Position numbers and translations under genes: made by a program
The notes under the pieces: generated by a model
Told to the model about the DNA's origin: nothing
Database searches by the model: none
Seen by the model: only the letters and a program-made list of their open reading frames with translations
In this document: in pieces, positions 8,275-16,946 of the stretch
Layout: every line of letters starts with the position of its first letter
Position numbering within the stretch: the first letter of the stretch is position 1
Assembly (NCBI GenBank): GCA_041488095.1
Contig: JBGPOP010000003.1
Coordinates: 62,001-126,000, forward strand
Source: DASYPQ01 sp041488095
GTDB taxonomy: Bacteria; Planctomycetota; UBA1135; GCA-002686595
Reading direction: 5' to 3'
DNA length: 64,000 bases

Positions 8275-8961
8275 ATGATTGCCGCGTCCAATCCTGCCGC
8301 CACGAGGACGGATCTCGTTCGGTTGCCATGGCTACTTCAGTGGATCGCGCTCGGACCGGTACTTGGATGCATATGCATCGTGGAACGTCTGGACTTTTCT
8401 CGTTACAGGGGTGATGCGCGTGTATGGGAGAGGACGCAAGATGACACGTATCCAAAATACTGGGTCCTGTTCCCTGACATTCGGATTGATCGAGCCGGAG
8501 ACTATGTGTTCCGGTCAACTGGACTTCCAAAGTCCGAGTACTGGTTTGGACTCGCCTTGGATTCGATGGGTAGCGACACCCAGAGAGAAGGCGTCGCGAA
8601 GGCTTGGGTGCACTGCAATGTCGAAATCCTAGGAAGTCCGGGGGAGTTCATCGCGGAGTTGGGAGGAGTCCTCGAGGAAGATCCCCCTGTACCTCTCAGC
8701 TCTCCGAATTCGCGTTCTTATCCCGGCTACTGGATCAGTGACAGCCACTGGATCGAGGGTGTCAGGCGACGCATCTACGTTCCAGAGCAGATGGGTCTCC
8801 CTTCGAACTTGTTTCACGCGGATCCAAGGGTCGACTACGTCATTCGTATCCGGGTGAAGTGTGGCGGGCGCGTCGAGCAGGGTGCTGGTCCTCCTCTACC
8901 GGTGATGACGCCCGTGATGTGGGCAGGTGGCGATACTGGGAATTTCTTTGATTATCACTAG
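8275..8961 (+). CDS. Hypothetical protein with N-terminal membrane anchor, lower-GC orphan
   Basis: I do not recognise this 228-residue protein. It has one hydrophobic segment near the N-terminus (about residues 18-36, ending GCICIV), which could be an anchor or signal, then a polar domain rich in aromatic residues and probably beta strands (DYVFRSTGLPKSEYWFGLALD, YVIRIRVKCGG). A strong AGGAGG sits 11 bases before the ATG at 8275, so expression looks real. Its DNA is clearly lower in GC than the flanks (one line counted at 52 percent) with codons such as TAT, ATA and AAA that neighbours avoid, which suggests acquisition. It sits directly behind the truncated acyltransferase-ligase gene. Confidence 0.6.
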   Translation: MIAASNPAATRTDLVRLPWLLQWIALGPVLGCICIVERLDFSRYRGDARVWERTQDDTYPKYWVLFPDIRIDRAGDYVFRSTGLPKSEYWFGLALDSMGSDTQREGVAKAWVHCNVEILGSPGEFIAELGGVLEEDPPVPLSSPNSRSYPGYWISDSHWIEGVRRRIYVPEQMGLPSNLFHADPRVDYVIRIRVKCGGRVEQGAGPPLPVMTPVMWAGGDTGNFFDYH

Positions 8962-9089
8962 GGGCACATCGGCGTTGTTGGCCATGAAGCACGCGGTTTC
9001 AAACTCCTCTCGGCGCGCAGCCTGGCATCGAGATTCGAACAACGTCCTCCGGTGATCACCGCTCCGCGAGCGCGCAATCACGGATCCAT

Positions 9090-10208
9090 CTAGCCATCCA
9101 GGGCGAAGCGCGCCGGGTCGAAGGCCTCGGCGGCGGGCCTCGCGCTCTTGCCATCGATCAGCAGATCGGCCGCCAGTTCCCCCACCGCGGCAGCGCAGCC
9201 CATGCCGTGGCCTCCCAGTCCCGCCGCCCAGTGGAGGCCCGGCACGTCGGGGTCAGGGCCGATCACGAACCGGCCGTCGCGCGTCAGCGTGCGCACGCCG
9301 TTCCAGAAGTGCGCGACGCGCGCGTCCTGGAAGCGCGGAAGGAACCGCGCGGCCTTCGCGAGCACGAGCTCTCGCACTTCGGGCACGACGGCGAGCCGGT
9401 CCGGATCGACGTCGACCTCGTCGCACCCGCACAGCAGCAGGCCGCCGCTCTCGGGCCGCGCGTAGAACGGATCGGTCTCGACCCACACGACCGGCCAGCG
9501 CGGATCGACGCGCGTATCGGGCTCCGTGACGAGCAGGTGGCGGCGCGTCGGTTGCAGACGGACACGCGAGCCGGCGGCGCGCCCGAGGCGCTCGGCCCAG
9601 CCGCCCGCGCCGATGAGCGTCCGCTCGGCGCGGATCTCGCGGCCGTTCTCTAGGCGGACGCCGGCGGCAGCACCTTCCGCAGCGACCAGCAGCTCGCGAA
9701 CGGATGCCTCCGTCTCGATCCTCACGCCAGCTCGCCGGGCCCCGCGCGCAAACCCTTCGACCAGCGCAGCGTTGTCGATCCGGCCCTCGCGCGGGAGCCA
9801 CCACAGCCTCAGTCCCTCGGCGCGGAAGTGAGGCGCGACGCTGAACGCGCGCGAAGCCGGCAGCCCCTCGACGTCGTCGCGCTCCGCGAGCCTGCGCTCC
9901 CACGGAAGCATCGCACTTCCCGCGGGAGCGGTGGCCATCAGGACGCCGCAGGGATCGAGGAGCGGCACCTCGGAAAATCCGGCCGGCGGAGCACGGAGGA
10001 ACTCCGCGCCGCGCCGGGCCATCGCCTCGATCACCGGATCCCGGCCGGGCGTGCGCAGGATCGCCGCGTTCAGCCCGGTGGAGTGGCGTCCGAGCTCGCG
10101 CTCGCGCTCGAGGAGAACGACGCCCTTCTCCCCGCGCCGCGCGAGGAACCAGGCCGTCGCGAGCCCCGCGATGCCCCCGCCGATGATCGCGATGCGCGCC
10201 GTTTCCAT
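9090..10208 (-). CDS. FAD-dependent oxidoreductase, DAO (glycine/D-amino acid oxidase) family
   Basis: The 372-residue protein opens with the dinucleotide-binding motif AIIGGGIAGLATAWFLARRG and an acidic ribose-binding residue in LLERE. The C-terminal GLHWAAGLGGHGMGCAAAVGE is the second FAD contact typical of the DAO family (glycine oxidase, sarcosine oxidase, DadA). It likely oxidises an amine or amino acid in the cytoplasm. It follows the ABC ATPase gene by eight bases and is the last gene of the sugar-importer operon, so its substrate may be imported by that system, for instance an amino sugar or sugar-amine adduct; that is speculation. ATG 10208 is the only sensible start. Confidence 0.85.
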   Translation of the reverse strand: METARIAIIGGGIAGLATAWFLARRGEKGVVLLERERELGRHSTGLNAAILRTPGRDPVIEAMARRGAEFLRAPPAGFSEVPLLDPCGVLMATAPAGSAMLPWERRLAERDDVEGLPASRAFSVAPHFRAEGLRLWWLPREGRIDNAALVEGFARGARRAGVRIETEASVRELLVAAEGAAAGVRLENGREIRAERTLIGAGGWAERLGRAAGSRVRLQPTRRHLLVTEPDTRVDPRWPVVWVETDPFYARPESGGLLLCGCDEVDVDPDRLAVVPEVRELVLAKAARFLPRFQDARVAHFWNGVRTLTRDGRFVIGPDPDVPGLHWAAGLGGHGMGCAAAVGELAADLLIDGKSARPAAEAFDPARFALDG

Positions 10209-10216
10209 GGAAATTC

Positions 10217-11257
10217 CTAATCCACGATCCGCCGGCCGCTCGACGCGTCGAACCAGTGCAGCCGATCCGCAGGGAGGCGAACCGCGAGCGAGCCCCCGGG
10301 TCGCGCGTCGACGCTGCCTTCGCGCGTGACGAGCAGCTTCTCGCCGCCGAGGTCGAGATGGATGTGCGTATGGCTGCCGAGCTGCTCGACGTAGGTCACC
10401 GGGAGCTCGACGCCCGTTCCGACCTCGACCTGATGCGGGCGGATGCCGAGAAGGACCTCACCGCGGCACGAGTCGGGGCAAGGCACTTCGAGCGGACCGG
10501 CACGGAAGCGCCCACCCTCGCCTCGTCCGCGGAGCAGATTCATCGCCGGGCTCCCGATGAACGAGGCGACGAAGCTCGTCGCCGGGCTCTCGAACACTTC
10601 GAGCGGCGGGCCGACCTGCTGGACGCGTCCCCCGTCGAGCACGCAGATCCGCGTGCCCATCGTCATCGCCTCGGCCTGGTCGTGCGTCACGTAGACCGTC
10701 GTGATCCCGAACTTCCGGTGCAACCGCGCGATCTCGGCGCGCATCTCCGCGCGCAGCTTGGCGTCGAGGTTCGAGAGGGGCTCGTCGAACAGGAAGAGCC
10801 GCGGATTGCGCACGATCGCGCGCCCGAGCGCGACGCGCTGCATCTGTCCTCCTGAGAGCGTGCCGGGCTTGCGGTCGAGCAACGGCTCGAGCCCGAGGAC
10901 CGCCGCCGTCTGGTCCACGCGCCGCGCAATCGTCGCGCGCTCGATCCCGGCCATCTTCAACGGGAACGCCAGATTCCTGCGCACGCTCATGTGCGGGTAG
11001 AGCGCGTAGTTCTGGAACACCATCGCCGCGTCGCGCTCGCGCGGCTCCAGGTCGTTCACGCGCTCGCCGTCGAGCAGGATGTCGCCCGCCGTGGGCGCCA
11101 CGAGCCCGGCCACGATGCGCAGGAGCGTCGACTTGCCGCAGCCGCTCGGGCCGACCAGCACGAGGAACTCGCCGTCCCCGACCTCGAGGGAGACGTCGTC
11201 GAGCGCGGCGGTCTCGCCGAAGCGCTTGCAGACGTTCCTGAGGGCGAGGCGGGCCAT
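10217..11257 (-). CDS. ABC transporter ATP-binding protein, MalK/UgpC type
   Basis: The 346-residue protein has Walker A GPSGCGKST (36-44), signature LSGGQ (134-138) and Walker B LFLFDE (154-159), followed by a C-terminal TOBE domain (about 240-346) typical of MalK, UgpC and MsmK. It powers a carbohydrate importer from the cytoplasmic face. It lies between the MalG-type permease (ten bases upstream) and the FAD oxidoreductase. Length and domain order are normal, and the C-terminal domain keeps GIRPHQVEV, a MalK-family hallmark. Confidence 0.95.
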   Translation of the reverse strand: MARLALRNVCKRFGETAALDDVSLEVGDGEFLVLVGPSGCGKSTLLRIVAGLVAPTAGDILLDGERVNDLEPRERDAAMVFQNYALYPHMSVRRNLAFPLKMAGIERATIARRVDQTAAVLGLEPLLDRKPGTLSGGQMQRVALGRAIVRNPRLFLFDEPLSNLDAKLRAEMRAEIARLHRKFGITTVYVTHDQAEAMTMGTRICVLDGGRVQQVGPPLEVFESPATSFVASFIGSPAMNLLRGRGEGGRFRAGPLEVPCPDSCRGEVLLGIRPHQVEVGTGVELPVTYVEQLGSHTHIHLDLGGEKLLVTREGSVDARPGGSLAVRLPADRLHWFDASSGRRIVD

Positions 11258-11267
11258 CGTCTGCGGC

Positions 11268-12089
11268 TCAATGCTTCGACGCCGCGACCTGGATGCCGCG
11301 CAGGAACAACCTCTGCGCGAGGAAGTAGACGAGAACGCACGGGAACAGCACCACGGCCGAGGCGGCCATCATGTACTCGACGGCGGTGTTGTACGTCCGG
11401 TTGAAACCGGCGAGGGCGAGCGTCAGCGTGCGCTTCTCGGGCGAGACCACGTAGATCAGGGGCGCCCAGAAGTCGTTCCAGGTGGCGAGGAACGTGAAGA
11501 TCGCCACGGTCGCGAGCATCGGGCGCGCGAGCGGCAGGAAGACGCGCCAGTAGGCCGACCACGGGGAACACCCGTCCATGCGCGCGGCCTCGTCGAGCTC
11601 GGGCGGCAGCGACAGGAAGTACTGACGGAAGAGGAAGATGAAGAACGGCGCGCCGCCGAGCACCGTGGGAAGGATCAGGGGCCAATAGGTGTCGACCAGA
11701 CCCAGGCTGCGGAAGAGGAGGAAGCGCGGGATCGTCGTCACCTGGTCGGGCAGCATCATCGTTGCGAGCACGAGCAGGAACAGCGCGTCGCGGCCGCGGA
11801 AGGACAGGCGCGCGAAGGCGTAGCCGGCGAACGAGCAAGTCAAGCACTGGCCCACGATCGACAACCCCGTGATCAGCACGGTATTCGCGAGCAGGCGCGG
11901 GAAGTCGCCCATGCGGCGCAGCGCCTCGGCGTAGTTCTCGAAGTGAGCCGAGGTCAGGAGATCGGCAGACCTGCCGCCGAGGCCATGGCCCTCGGCCTGC
12001 AGCGACACCTCGAGCAGGAAGATCAGGGGCGCCGCGAAGAGCAATCCGGCGATCACGAGGAGCACGCGGTTCCAGGCGCGGGTGCTCAT
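11268..12089 (-). CDS. Carbohydrate ABC transporter permease, MalG type
   Basis: The 273-residue membrane protein has about six transmembrane helices and the cytoplasmic EAA loop EAARMDGCSPWSAYWRVFLP that docks to the ATPase. It is the MalG-like partner of the permease half encoded just upstream. ATG 12089 overlaps the upstream stop as ATGA, so coupled translation is expected. A long open frame continues upstream in the same phase across the preceding gene, but it is a GC-rich shadow with no homology. Confidence 0.93.
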   Translation of the reverse strand: MSTRAWNRVLLVIAGLLFAAPLIFLLEVSLQAEGHGLGGRSADLLTSAHFENYAEALRRMGDFPRLLANTVLITGLSIVGQCLTCSFAGYAFARLSFRGRDALFLLVLATMMLPDQVTTIPRFLLFRSLGLVDTYWPLILPTVLGGAPFFIFLFRQYFLSLPPELDEAARMDGCSPWSAYWRVFLPLARPMLATVAIFTFLATWNDFWAPLIYVVSPEKRTLTLALAGFNRTYNTAVEYMMAASAVVLFPCVLVYFLAQRLFLRGIQVAASKH

Positions 12090-14335
12090 CCGTCGCTCCT
12101 CGCCGCGTAGTGCACCCACCGTCGCGAGGTCCGGAGGAACACCAGGCACACGGCCGCGAGGAGCACGAAGAGCGCCCACGCGATCGCCGACGCGTAGCCC
12201 ATGTCCAGGTGGCGGAAGGCAGTCTCGTAGAGGTAGAGCACGAGGAAGCGCGACGCGTCGCCGGGCCCTCCCTCGGTCATCACGTAGGGCTGCGCGAAGA
12301 CCTGGAAGGCGGCGATCGTGCCCGTGACGAGGTTGAAGAGCACGACCGGGGAGAGCTGCGGCAGCGTGACGTGCCAGAAGCGCCGCCACCGTCCGGCGCC
12401 GTCCATGCGCGCGGCCTCGTCGAGCACCGGATCGAGCGCCTTCAAGGCCGCGAGGAACACGAGCATCTGTGCGCCGACGCTCCACAGGCTCATCAGCACG
12501 AAGGCAGGCACGACCCAGTGCGGGTCGCGCAGCCAGGCCGGACCTTCGATCCCGAGCCTGGACAGCAGCCCGTTCAAGAGCCCGCGTTCGGGGTCGAGCA
12601 CGAAGCGCCATACGGCACCGACGATGACGGGCGCGACGATCGCGGGCAGATAGCACGCCGTGCGCACGACCGCGGCCCCCCGAGTGTCCGCGCGCACGAG
12701 CACGGCGAGCCCGAGCGCGAGGACGAGGCCGAGCGGGACCGAGAGCGCGGCGTAGAGCGCGGTCGCGCCGAGCGAGGTGTGGAACGTGCCGTCGGTCGCG
12801 AGGCGCGCAATGTTGTCGAGTCCGGCCCAGCGCATCTCGCCGAGGGGCCGCAGCGGCGACCACTCGGCGAGCGACATCACGATCGCGACGACGGCCGGCC
12901 CGAGCAGGAACAGGAGGAACCCGGCGGCCCACAGCGCGATCATCCCGTAGCCGTGGCGCTCCTCGCGCGCGTTCAAGCGCGCCGGCGGCTTGCCGCGGCT
13001 GAGCAGGAACCCGCCGACGAGGGCGAGCAGCGAGATCGAGAGCGCCCCCTCCATCACGCCGCGAGGAAGCCGCGGACGCGAGAGGCGCTCGCGCTCGCGC
13101 GCCAGGTAGTCGTCGGTCTTCCTGGCCATGCGGGCGCAGGCGGCCTCCACGTCGAAATCGTCGACGAGGAGGATGCCTTCGAGCTCCGCCTGGCAGAGCG
13201 ACTCGATCTTCTGCCAGTTCGCGAGCGGCGGCATGAACCGCGCCGTCGGCATGACGTCGAGGAAGACCTGCTCGCTCTCGGGCGCGACGTCGGGCTTCAG
13301 GAAGCTCGGCGAGCGCGCCGCTTCGACCAGGCCGGGCACGCCGTTGCCGATCTCGGCGAGCGTGCGCTGGTAGCTCGGGCCGGCGAGCATGCGCACGAAC
13401 TCGTAGGCGAGATCCGGATGGCGCGACGTCCGCGGGACGACGTAAACCGTCATCGCGACGGCCGTCGCGGCGGTCTTGTTGCGAGGCAGCGGCACGACGT
13501 CCCAGCGGAAGTCCTTGATGTGCTTGAAGCGGAAGGTCTCCCAGTAGCCGACCGGTCCGTAGAAGAGCGCCTTCCCCGCCTGGAACAGGCCCTGGCTCAT
13601 CTGGTTGGCGAAGCTCGCGTCGAAGGACGCGACCTTCTGCTCGTGCAAGAGCCCGCGCAGGAAGCGCATCGCGCCGACGAACTCCGGCTCGGCCATACGC
13701 GAGCGCTCGTTCTTCCCGTCGAGCAGGTCGCCGCCGTTCTGCCAGACCCAGGGCACGACGGCCTGAAGCCACTGCGTGAGCGAGATGCCGTACCGATCCG
13801 GCTTCCCGTCCCCGTCGAGGTCCTTGGTCGCCTTGCGCGCGAGCTCGAGGAAGTCCTCCCAGGTCCAGTTCGCGGGAATGGAGCCCGCTTCGTGCAGCAG
13901 GTCGAGGTTGACGTACATCACGTACGGTGTGAAGGTCGACGGCAGCCCGAACAGGTGCCCTCGGTCGTCGCGCGATGCGTCCAGCACCTGCGGGAAGTAC
14001 TGCAACGCGTTCCAGCTCGGATCCGCCTCGAAGTACGGCTCGAGGTCGACCAGAGCACGCTCGCTCTGGAACGCCGCGATCTCGGTGACGTCGATCCGGA
14101 GAACGTCGAGCGGCACGTCGCCCGCCAGCATGAACTTGCCCTTGTGCTGCGAGCTGACCGCGCCGCCGAGCGGAAGGAGCCTCACGTGCACGCCGGGATG
14201 CTCGCGCTCGAACCCGTGCGACATCTCGACCAGCACGGGCCAGCTCTCGAGGAAGTCCTCCTCGGCCATGACGACGAGCTCGCGATCCTGCGCGACAGCG
14301 GCGGAGGCGAGCAGGAGGGACGGGAGGATCCACAT
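12086..14335 (-). CDS. Fusion of extracellular sugar-binding protein and MalF-type ABC permease
   Basis: This 749-residue protein joins two normally separate parts of a sugar importer. Residues 1-16 are a signal peptide; about 17-425 is a family 1 solute-binding protein (EEDFLESWPVLVEM, FGLPSTFTPYVMYVNLDLL, NWTWEDFLELARKA, TVYVVPRTSRHPDLAYEF). A transmembrane helix at about 429-446 and a short basic linker lead into a MalF-type permease (about 463-749) with the EAA loop EAARMDGAGRWRRFWHVTLPQ (640-660). The extra helix puts the linker in the cytoplasm, so the topology works: binding domain outside, permease in the membrane. No separate binding protein gene is nearby. The next gene starts inside the stop codon (ATGA). 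Confidence 0.92.
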   Translation of the reverse strand: MWILPSLLLASAAVAQDRELVVMAEEDFLESWPVLVEMSHGFEREHPGVHVRLLPLGGAVSSQHKGKFMLAGDVPLDVLRIDVTEIAAFQSERALVDLEPYFEADPSWNALQYFPQVLDASRDDRGHLFGLPSTFTPYVMYVNLDLLHEAGSIPANWTWEDFLELARKATKDLDGDGKPDRYGISLTQWLQAVVPWVWQNGGDLLDGKNERSRMAEPEFVGAMRFLRGLLHEQKVASFDASFANQMSQGLFQAGKALFYGPVGYWETFRFKHIKDFRWDVVPLPRNKTAATAVAMTVYVVPRTSRHPDLAYEFVRMLAGPSYQRTLAEIGNGVPGLVEAARSPSFLKPDVAPESEQVFLDVMPTARFMPPLANWQKIESLCQAELEGILLVDDFDVEAACARMARKTDDYLARERERLSRPRLPRGVMEGALSISLLALVGGFLLSRGKPPARLNAREERHGYGMIALWAAGFLLFLLGPAVVAIVMSLAEWSPLRPLGEMRWAGLDNIARLATDGTFHTSLGATALYAALSVPLGLVLALGLAVLVRADTRGAAVVRTACYLPAIVAPVIVGAVWRFVLDPERGLLNGLLSRLGIEGPAWLRDPHWVVPAFVLMSLWSVGAQMLVFLAALKALDPVLDEAARMDGAGRWRRFWHVTLPQLSPVVLFNLVTGTIAAFQVFAQPYVMTEGGPGDASRFLVLYLYETAFRHLDMGYASAIAWALFVLLAAVCLVFLRTSRRWVHYAARSDG

Positions 14336-14393
14336 GGAGCGAGCATCCTAGCTCTCTTCCCTTTCGCCCTTCGACGGCTAACGTGTCCAGGCG

Positions 14394-16946
14394 ATGGCGT
14401 CGCCTTCCTCACGAGAGCGCGAGCTGCCCAAGCTCGCCGGCCCGGCGGAGGAGTTCCGCTATTGCGAGGTCATCGGCGAGCGGATCGCCCTGCTCGGCCA
14501 CGAGTCGGGCGTGTTCGAGTGCTGGATGTGGCCGATCAAGGTCTGCCACGATCTGAAAGTCGAGGTCCGCGACGCCGCCGGACGGGCGGTCGAGCTCGCG
14601 GACCGGCGCGTCCGGGTCACGCCGTACGAGCTCGCGTTCACGCTGAGCGGCCGGGGCTTCTCCGTGGAGCAGCGCATGTTCGCGAGCCGCGAGGAGCGCG
14701 CGCTCGCGATCCTCTTCGAGCGACAGGGCGACGTCGACCTGGAGATCGAGCTCTCGTTCGTGTGCGACTTCCGCCCGATGTGGCCGGCGGGAATGGGCGG
14801 ACAGATCGGCGCGCCGGACCGTGAGACGGGGACGTTCGTGCTGACCGAGGAGCTCGGGCGCTTCGCGGTGCTCCTGGGCGGGCCGGAGGCGAAGCTCGTC
14901 TCCGGCGGCGCCGACCACGCGCTCCCCGGCGATCCGATCCGCTTCCGCATCCCTCTGCCGGCGCGGCGCGAGCTTCGCGGGCCGGTGATCTTCGCGATCG
15001 CGGGCGCCGAGCTCGACCCCGGGCCCCTCGGCGAGGAAGCGCGGCTCGGCCTGCGCCAGGCCGCGACGGGTCTGGGACGCGCCGAGAAGGTCGTCGCCGC
15101 GGCTCGCGCGCTGTGGAGGGACCTCGTCGCGCACTGGCCGGCGCGCGAGTGGGCGCAGGAGAGCCACTGGCGCGGCTTCCTCGAGCGCACGACCCGGCTC
15201 TCGAGCTCCGACGAGCGCCACGACCAGGCCTTCCTGTGGTCGAAGATCGCGATCGAGCGCGCCTGGGTGCGCGTCGACGGACTCGGCCGCGGCCTCGTCG
15301 CCGGCCTGGGCCCGAGCCGCGGCGGCGAGCGCCCCGGCTTCGCGTGGTTCTTCGACGGCGACGCGATGGTCGCTTCGCGCTCGATGTGCGCGTGCGGCGA
15401 CTTCGAAGGCGCGCGCGAGGTGCTGCGCTTCGCCGCCTCGCACCAGCGCCCGGACGGCAAGCTCATGCACGAGCTGACGCTGTCGGCGAGGCTCTGCAGC
15501 TGGCTCGAGGACTACCCCTACGCCTACTACAAGGGCGTCAACGCCGCCGACTTCGTGGCCGCGCTGGACCACTGCGTGCGCTGGAGCGGCGACCTCGATC
15601 TCGCACGCGAGCTCTTCCCGCACGTCGTGCGCGCCGTCGAATGGTGCGCGAGCTGCTGCAACGGGCAGGGCCTGATGTCGAACCGGAAGGCGGGGCTCGC
15701 CGCGGTGGAGGCGGGCCCGCTCGTCGATCGGATCGAGTGCGACATCTTCCTGCAAGGCGCCTGGCTGGCTGCGCTTCGCGGCGGCGAGCGGCTTGGAGCC
15801 GCGCTCGGGGAGGAGGCTTTCCGTCGACGCTGCGCCGAGCTGTCGAAGAAGGCCTGGAGCGGTCTCGCCGGGCTGTGGATCGAGGAGAAGGGTCGATACG
15901 CCTTCGCCGTGCTCTCGGAGGGCGAGCGCGCCGACGACCTCTCCGCCTATCTCGCCTACGCCCTTCTGAACGATCCCGACCGGGATCGCGCGCGCGCCAC
16001 GGCCGAGCAGCTCAACCGTCCCGAGCTGGCGAGCGACTGGGGGCTGCGCATGTTCGCCGCGGACTCGGCTGTCTACGACCCACAGAGCTACAACACCGGC
16101 GCGGTGTTCCCCTACTTGACGAGCTTCGCGATCCTGGCGCAATTTGCCCTGGGTCTGGCGACGGCAGGAAACCAGCTGCTCGGCTCGCAGCTGGCGCTGT
16201 GGGGATTCGGCGGACGGGGATTCGTCGAGGAGCACCTGGCTGGCGACCTCGCGATCGTCCCCGCGCGAGGCGTGCCGCACCAGATCTTCTCCTCCTCGAC
16301 GATCGTCGAGGCCAGCGTCCACGGCTGGCTCGGTCTCGCTCCCGACGCGATCGCGGGTCGGCTCCAGATCGCCGCGAGCCTGCCTCCCGCACCCTTCCAC
16401 GCGCGGCTCGGACACCTTCGCGTCGGAGCCAGCCTGGTCGACCTGCAGATCCGACGCGAGCAGAGCGGCGAAGGAAGTCGTTCCATCTACCTCATGGAGA
16501 AGCTCGCGGGCCCACCGTTGTCGATCTCGATCTCCCAGGCGATGCCGCCGCTCTCGCGTGTGCTGCGCACCACCGCGAACGGCCGGCCGATCGCCGGATC
16601 CTCCGCTTTCGAGCTCGCCGACCGGCTGGAGGTCGCGATCGACGCCCGCGAGGGGCCAACGGTGATCCTTCCGACGTCGCTGCCCGAGCGCGGCGCGTGC
16701 AGCCGGAACCCGCGCATCAGCTGGGTCCGGGTCCTCGGGGAGGACGAGGTTGCGTGGTCGCTGCACGGACCGGCCGGGACTCGCGCCGTGCTCCCGCTCC
16801 ACTCCGATCGAGCTTGCGCGATCCGCAGCGTGACGGGCGGCTCCGCCGAGATGAGTGGATCGGGATCGCTGACGGTAGCCTTCGGCCCCGGCGAGCCCGA
16901 CGAGTTCGTCGAGACGACCGTCCACCTGCGACTCGTGCGTCCATGA
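14394..16946 (+). CDS. Six-hairpin glycosidase, amylo-alpha-1,6-glucosidase/GH63-like
   Basis: The 850-residue protein has an N-terminal beta-sandwich (about 1-220) and an (alpha/alpha)6 catalytic barrel (about 250-650): WFFDGDAMVAS, ASHQRPDGKLMHELTLSA, DYPYAYYKGVNAADFVAAL and YNTGAVFPYLTSFAILAQ match the amylo-alpha-1,6-glucosidase and GH63-like group. The C-terminus is again beta-rich. It has no signal peptide, so it acts in the cytoplasm on imported sugar. It is divergent from the importer with only 58 bases between starts, and its stop overlaps the GH31 start. Exact linkage specificity cannot be told from sequence. Confidence 0.75.
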   Translation: MASPSSRERELPKLAGPAEEFRYCEVIGERIALLGHESGVFECWMWPIKVCHDLKVEVRDAAGRAVELADRRVRVTPYELAFTLSGRGFSVEQRMFASREERALAILFERQGDVDLEIELSFVCDFRPMWPAGMGGQIGAPDRETGTFVLTEELGRFAVLLGGPEAKLVSGGADHALPGDPIRFRIPLPARRELRGPVIFAIAGAELDPGPLGEEARLGLRQAATGLGRAEKVVAAARALWRDLVAHWPAREWAQESHWRGFLERTTRLSSSDERHDQAFLWSKIAIERAWVRVDGLGRGLVAGLGPSRGGERPGFAWFFDGDAMVASRSMCACGDFEGAREVLRFAASHQRPDGKLMHELTLSARLCSWLEDYPYAYYKGVNAADFVAALDHCVRWSGDLDLARELFPHVVRAVEWCASCCNGQGLMSNRKAGLAAVEAGPLVDRIECDIFLQGAWLAALRGGERLGAALGEEAFRRRCAELSKKAWSGLAGLWIEEKGRYAFAVLSEGERADDLSAYLAYALLNDPDRDRARATAEQLNRPELASDWGLRMFAADSAVYDPQSYNTGAVFPYLTSFAILAQFALGLATAGNQLLGSQLALWGFGGRGFVEEHLAGDLAIVPARGVPHQIFSSSTIVEASVHGWLGLAPDAIAGRLQIAASLPPAPFHARLGHLRVGASLVDLQIRREQSGEGSRSIYLMEKLAGPPLSISISQAMPPLSRVLRTTANGRPIAGSSAFELADRLEVAIDAREGPTVILPTSLPERGACSRNPRISWVRVLGEDEVAWSLHGPAGTRAVLPLHSDRACAIRSVTGGSAEMSGSGSLTVAFGPGEPDEFVETTVHLRLVRP

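Noticed and set aside
8199..8275. Integron attC-like site before the orphan gene
   Set aside because: The GTTRRRY and RYYYAAC core sites could not be found in the right order.
8146..9058. Eight-base inverted match (ATCACCGG / CCGGTGAT) at the two ends of the lower-GC islet, as possible ends of a mobile element
   Set aside because: The match does not extend beyond eight bases, no transposase or integrase is between them and no target duplication is visible.
11268..14333. 1021-codon open frame covering permease and binding-protein region
   Set aside because: Only the last 273 codons have homology; the rest is an arginine-rich shadow of the fusion gene in another frame.
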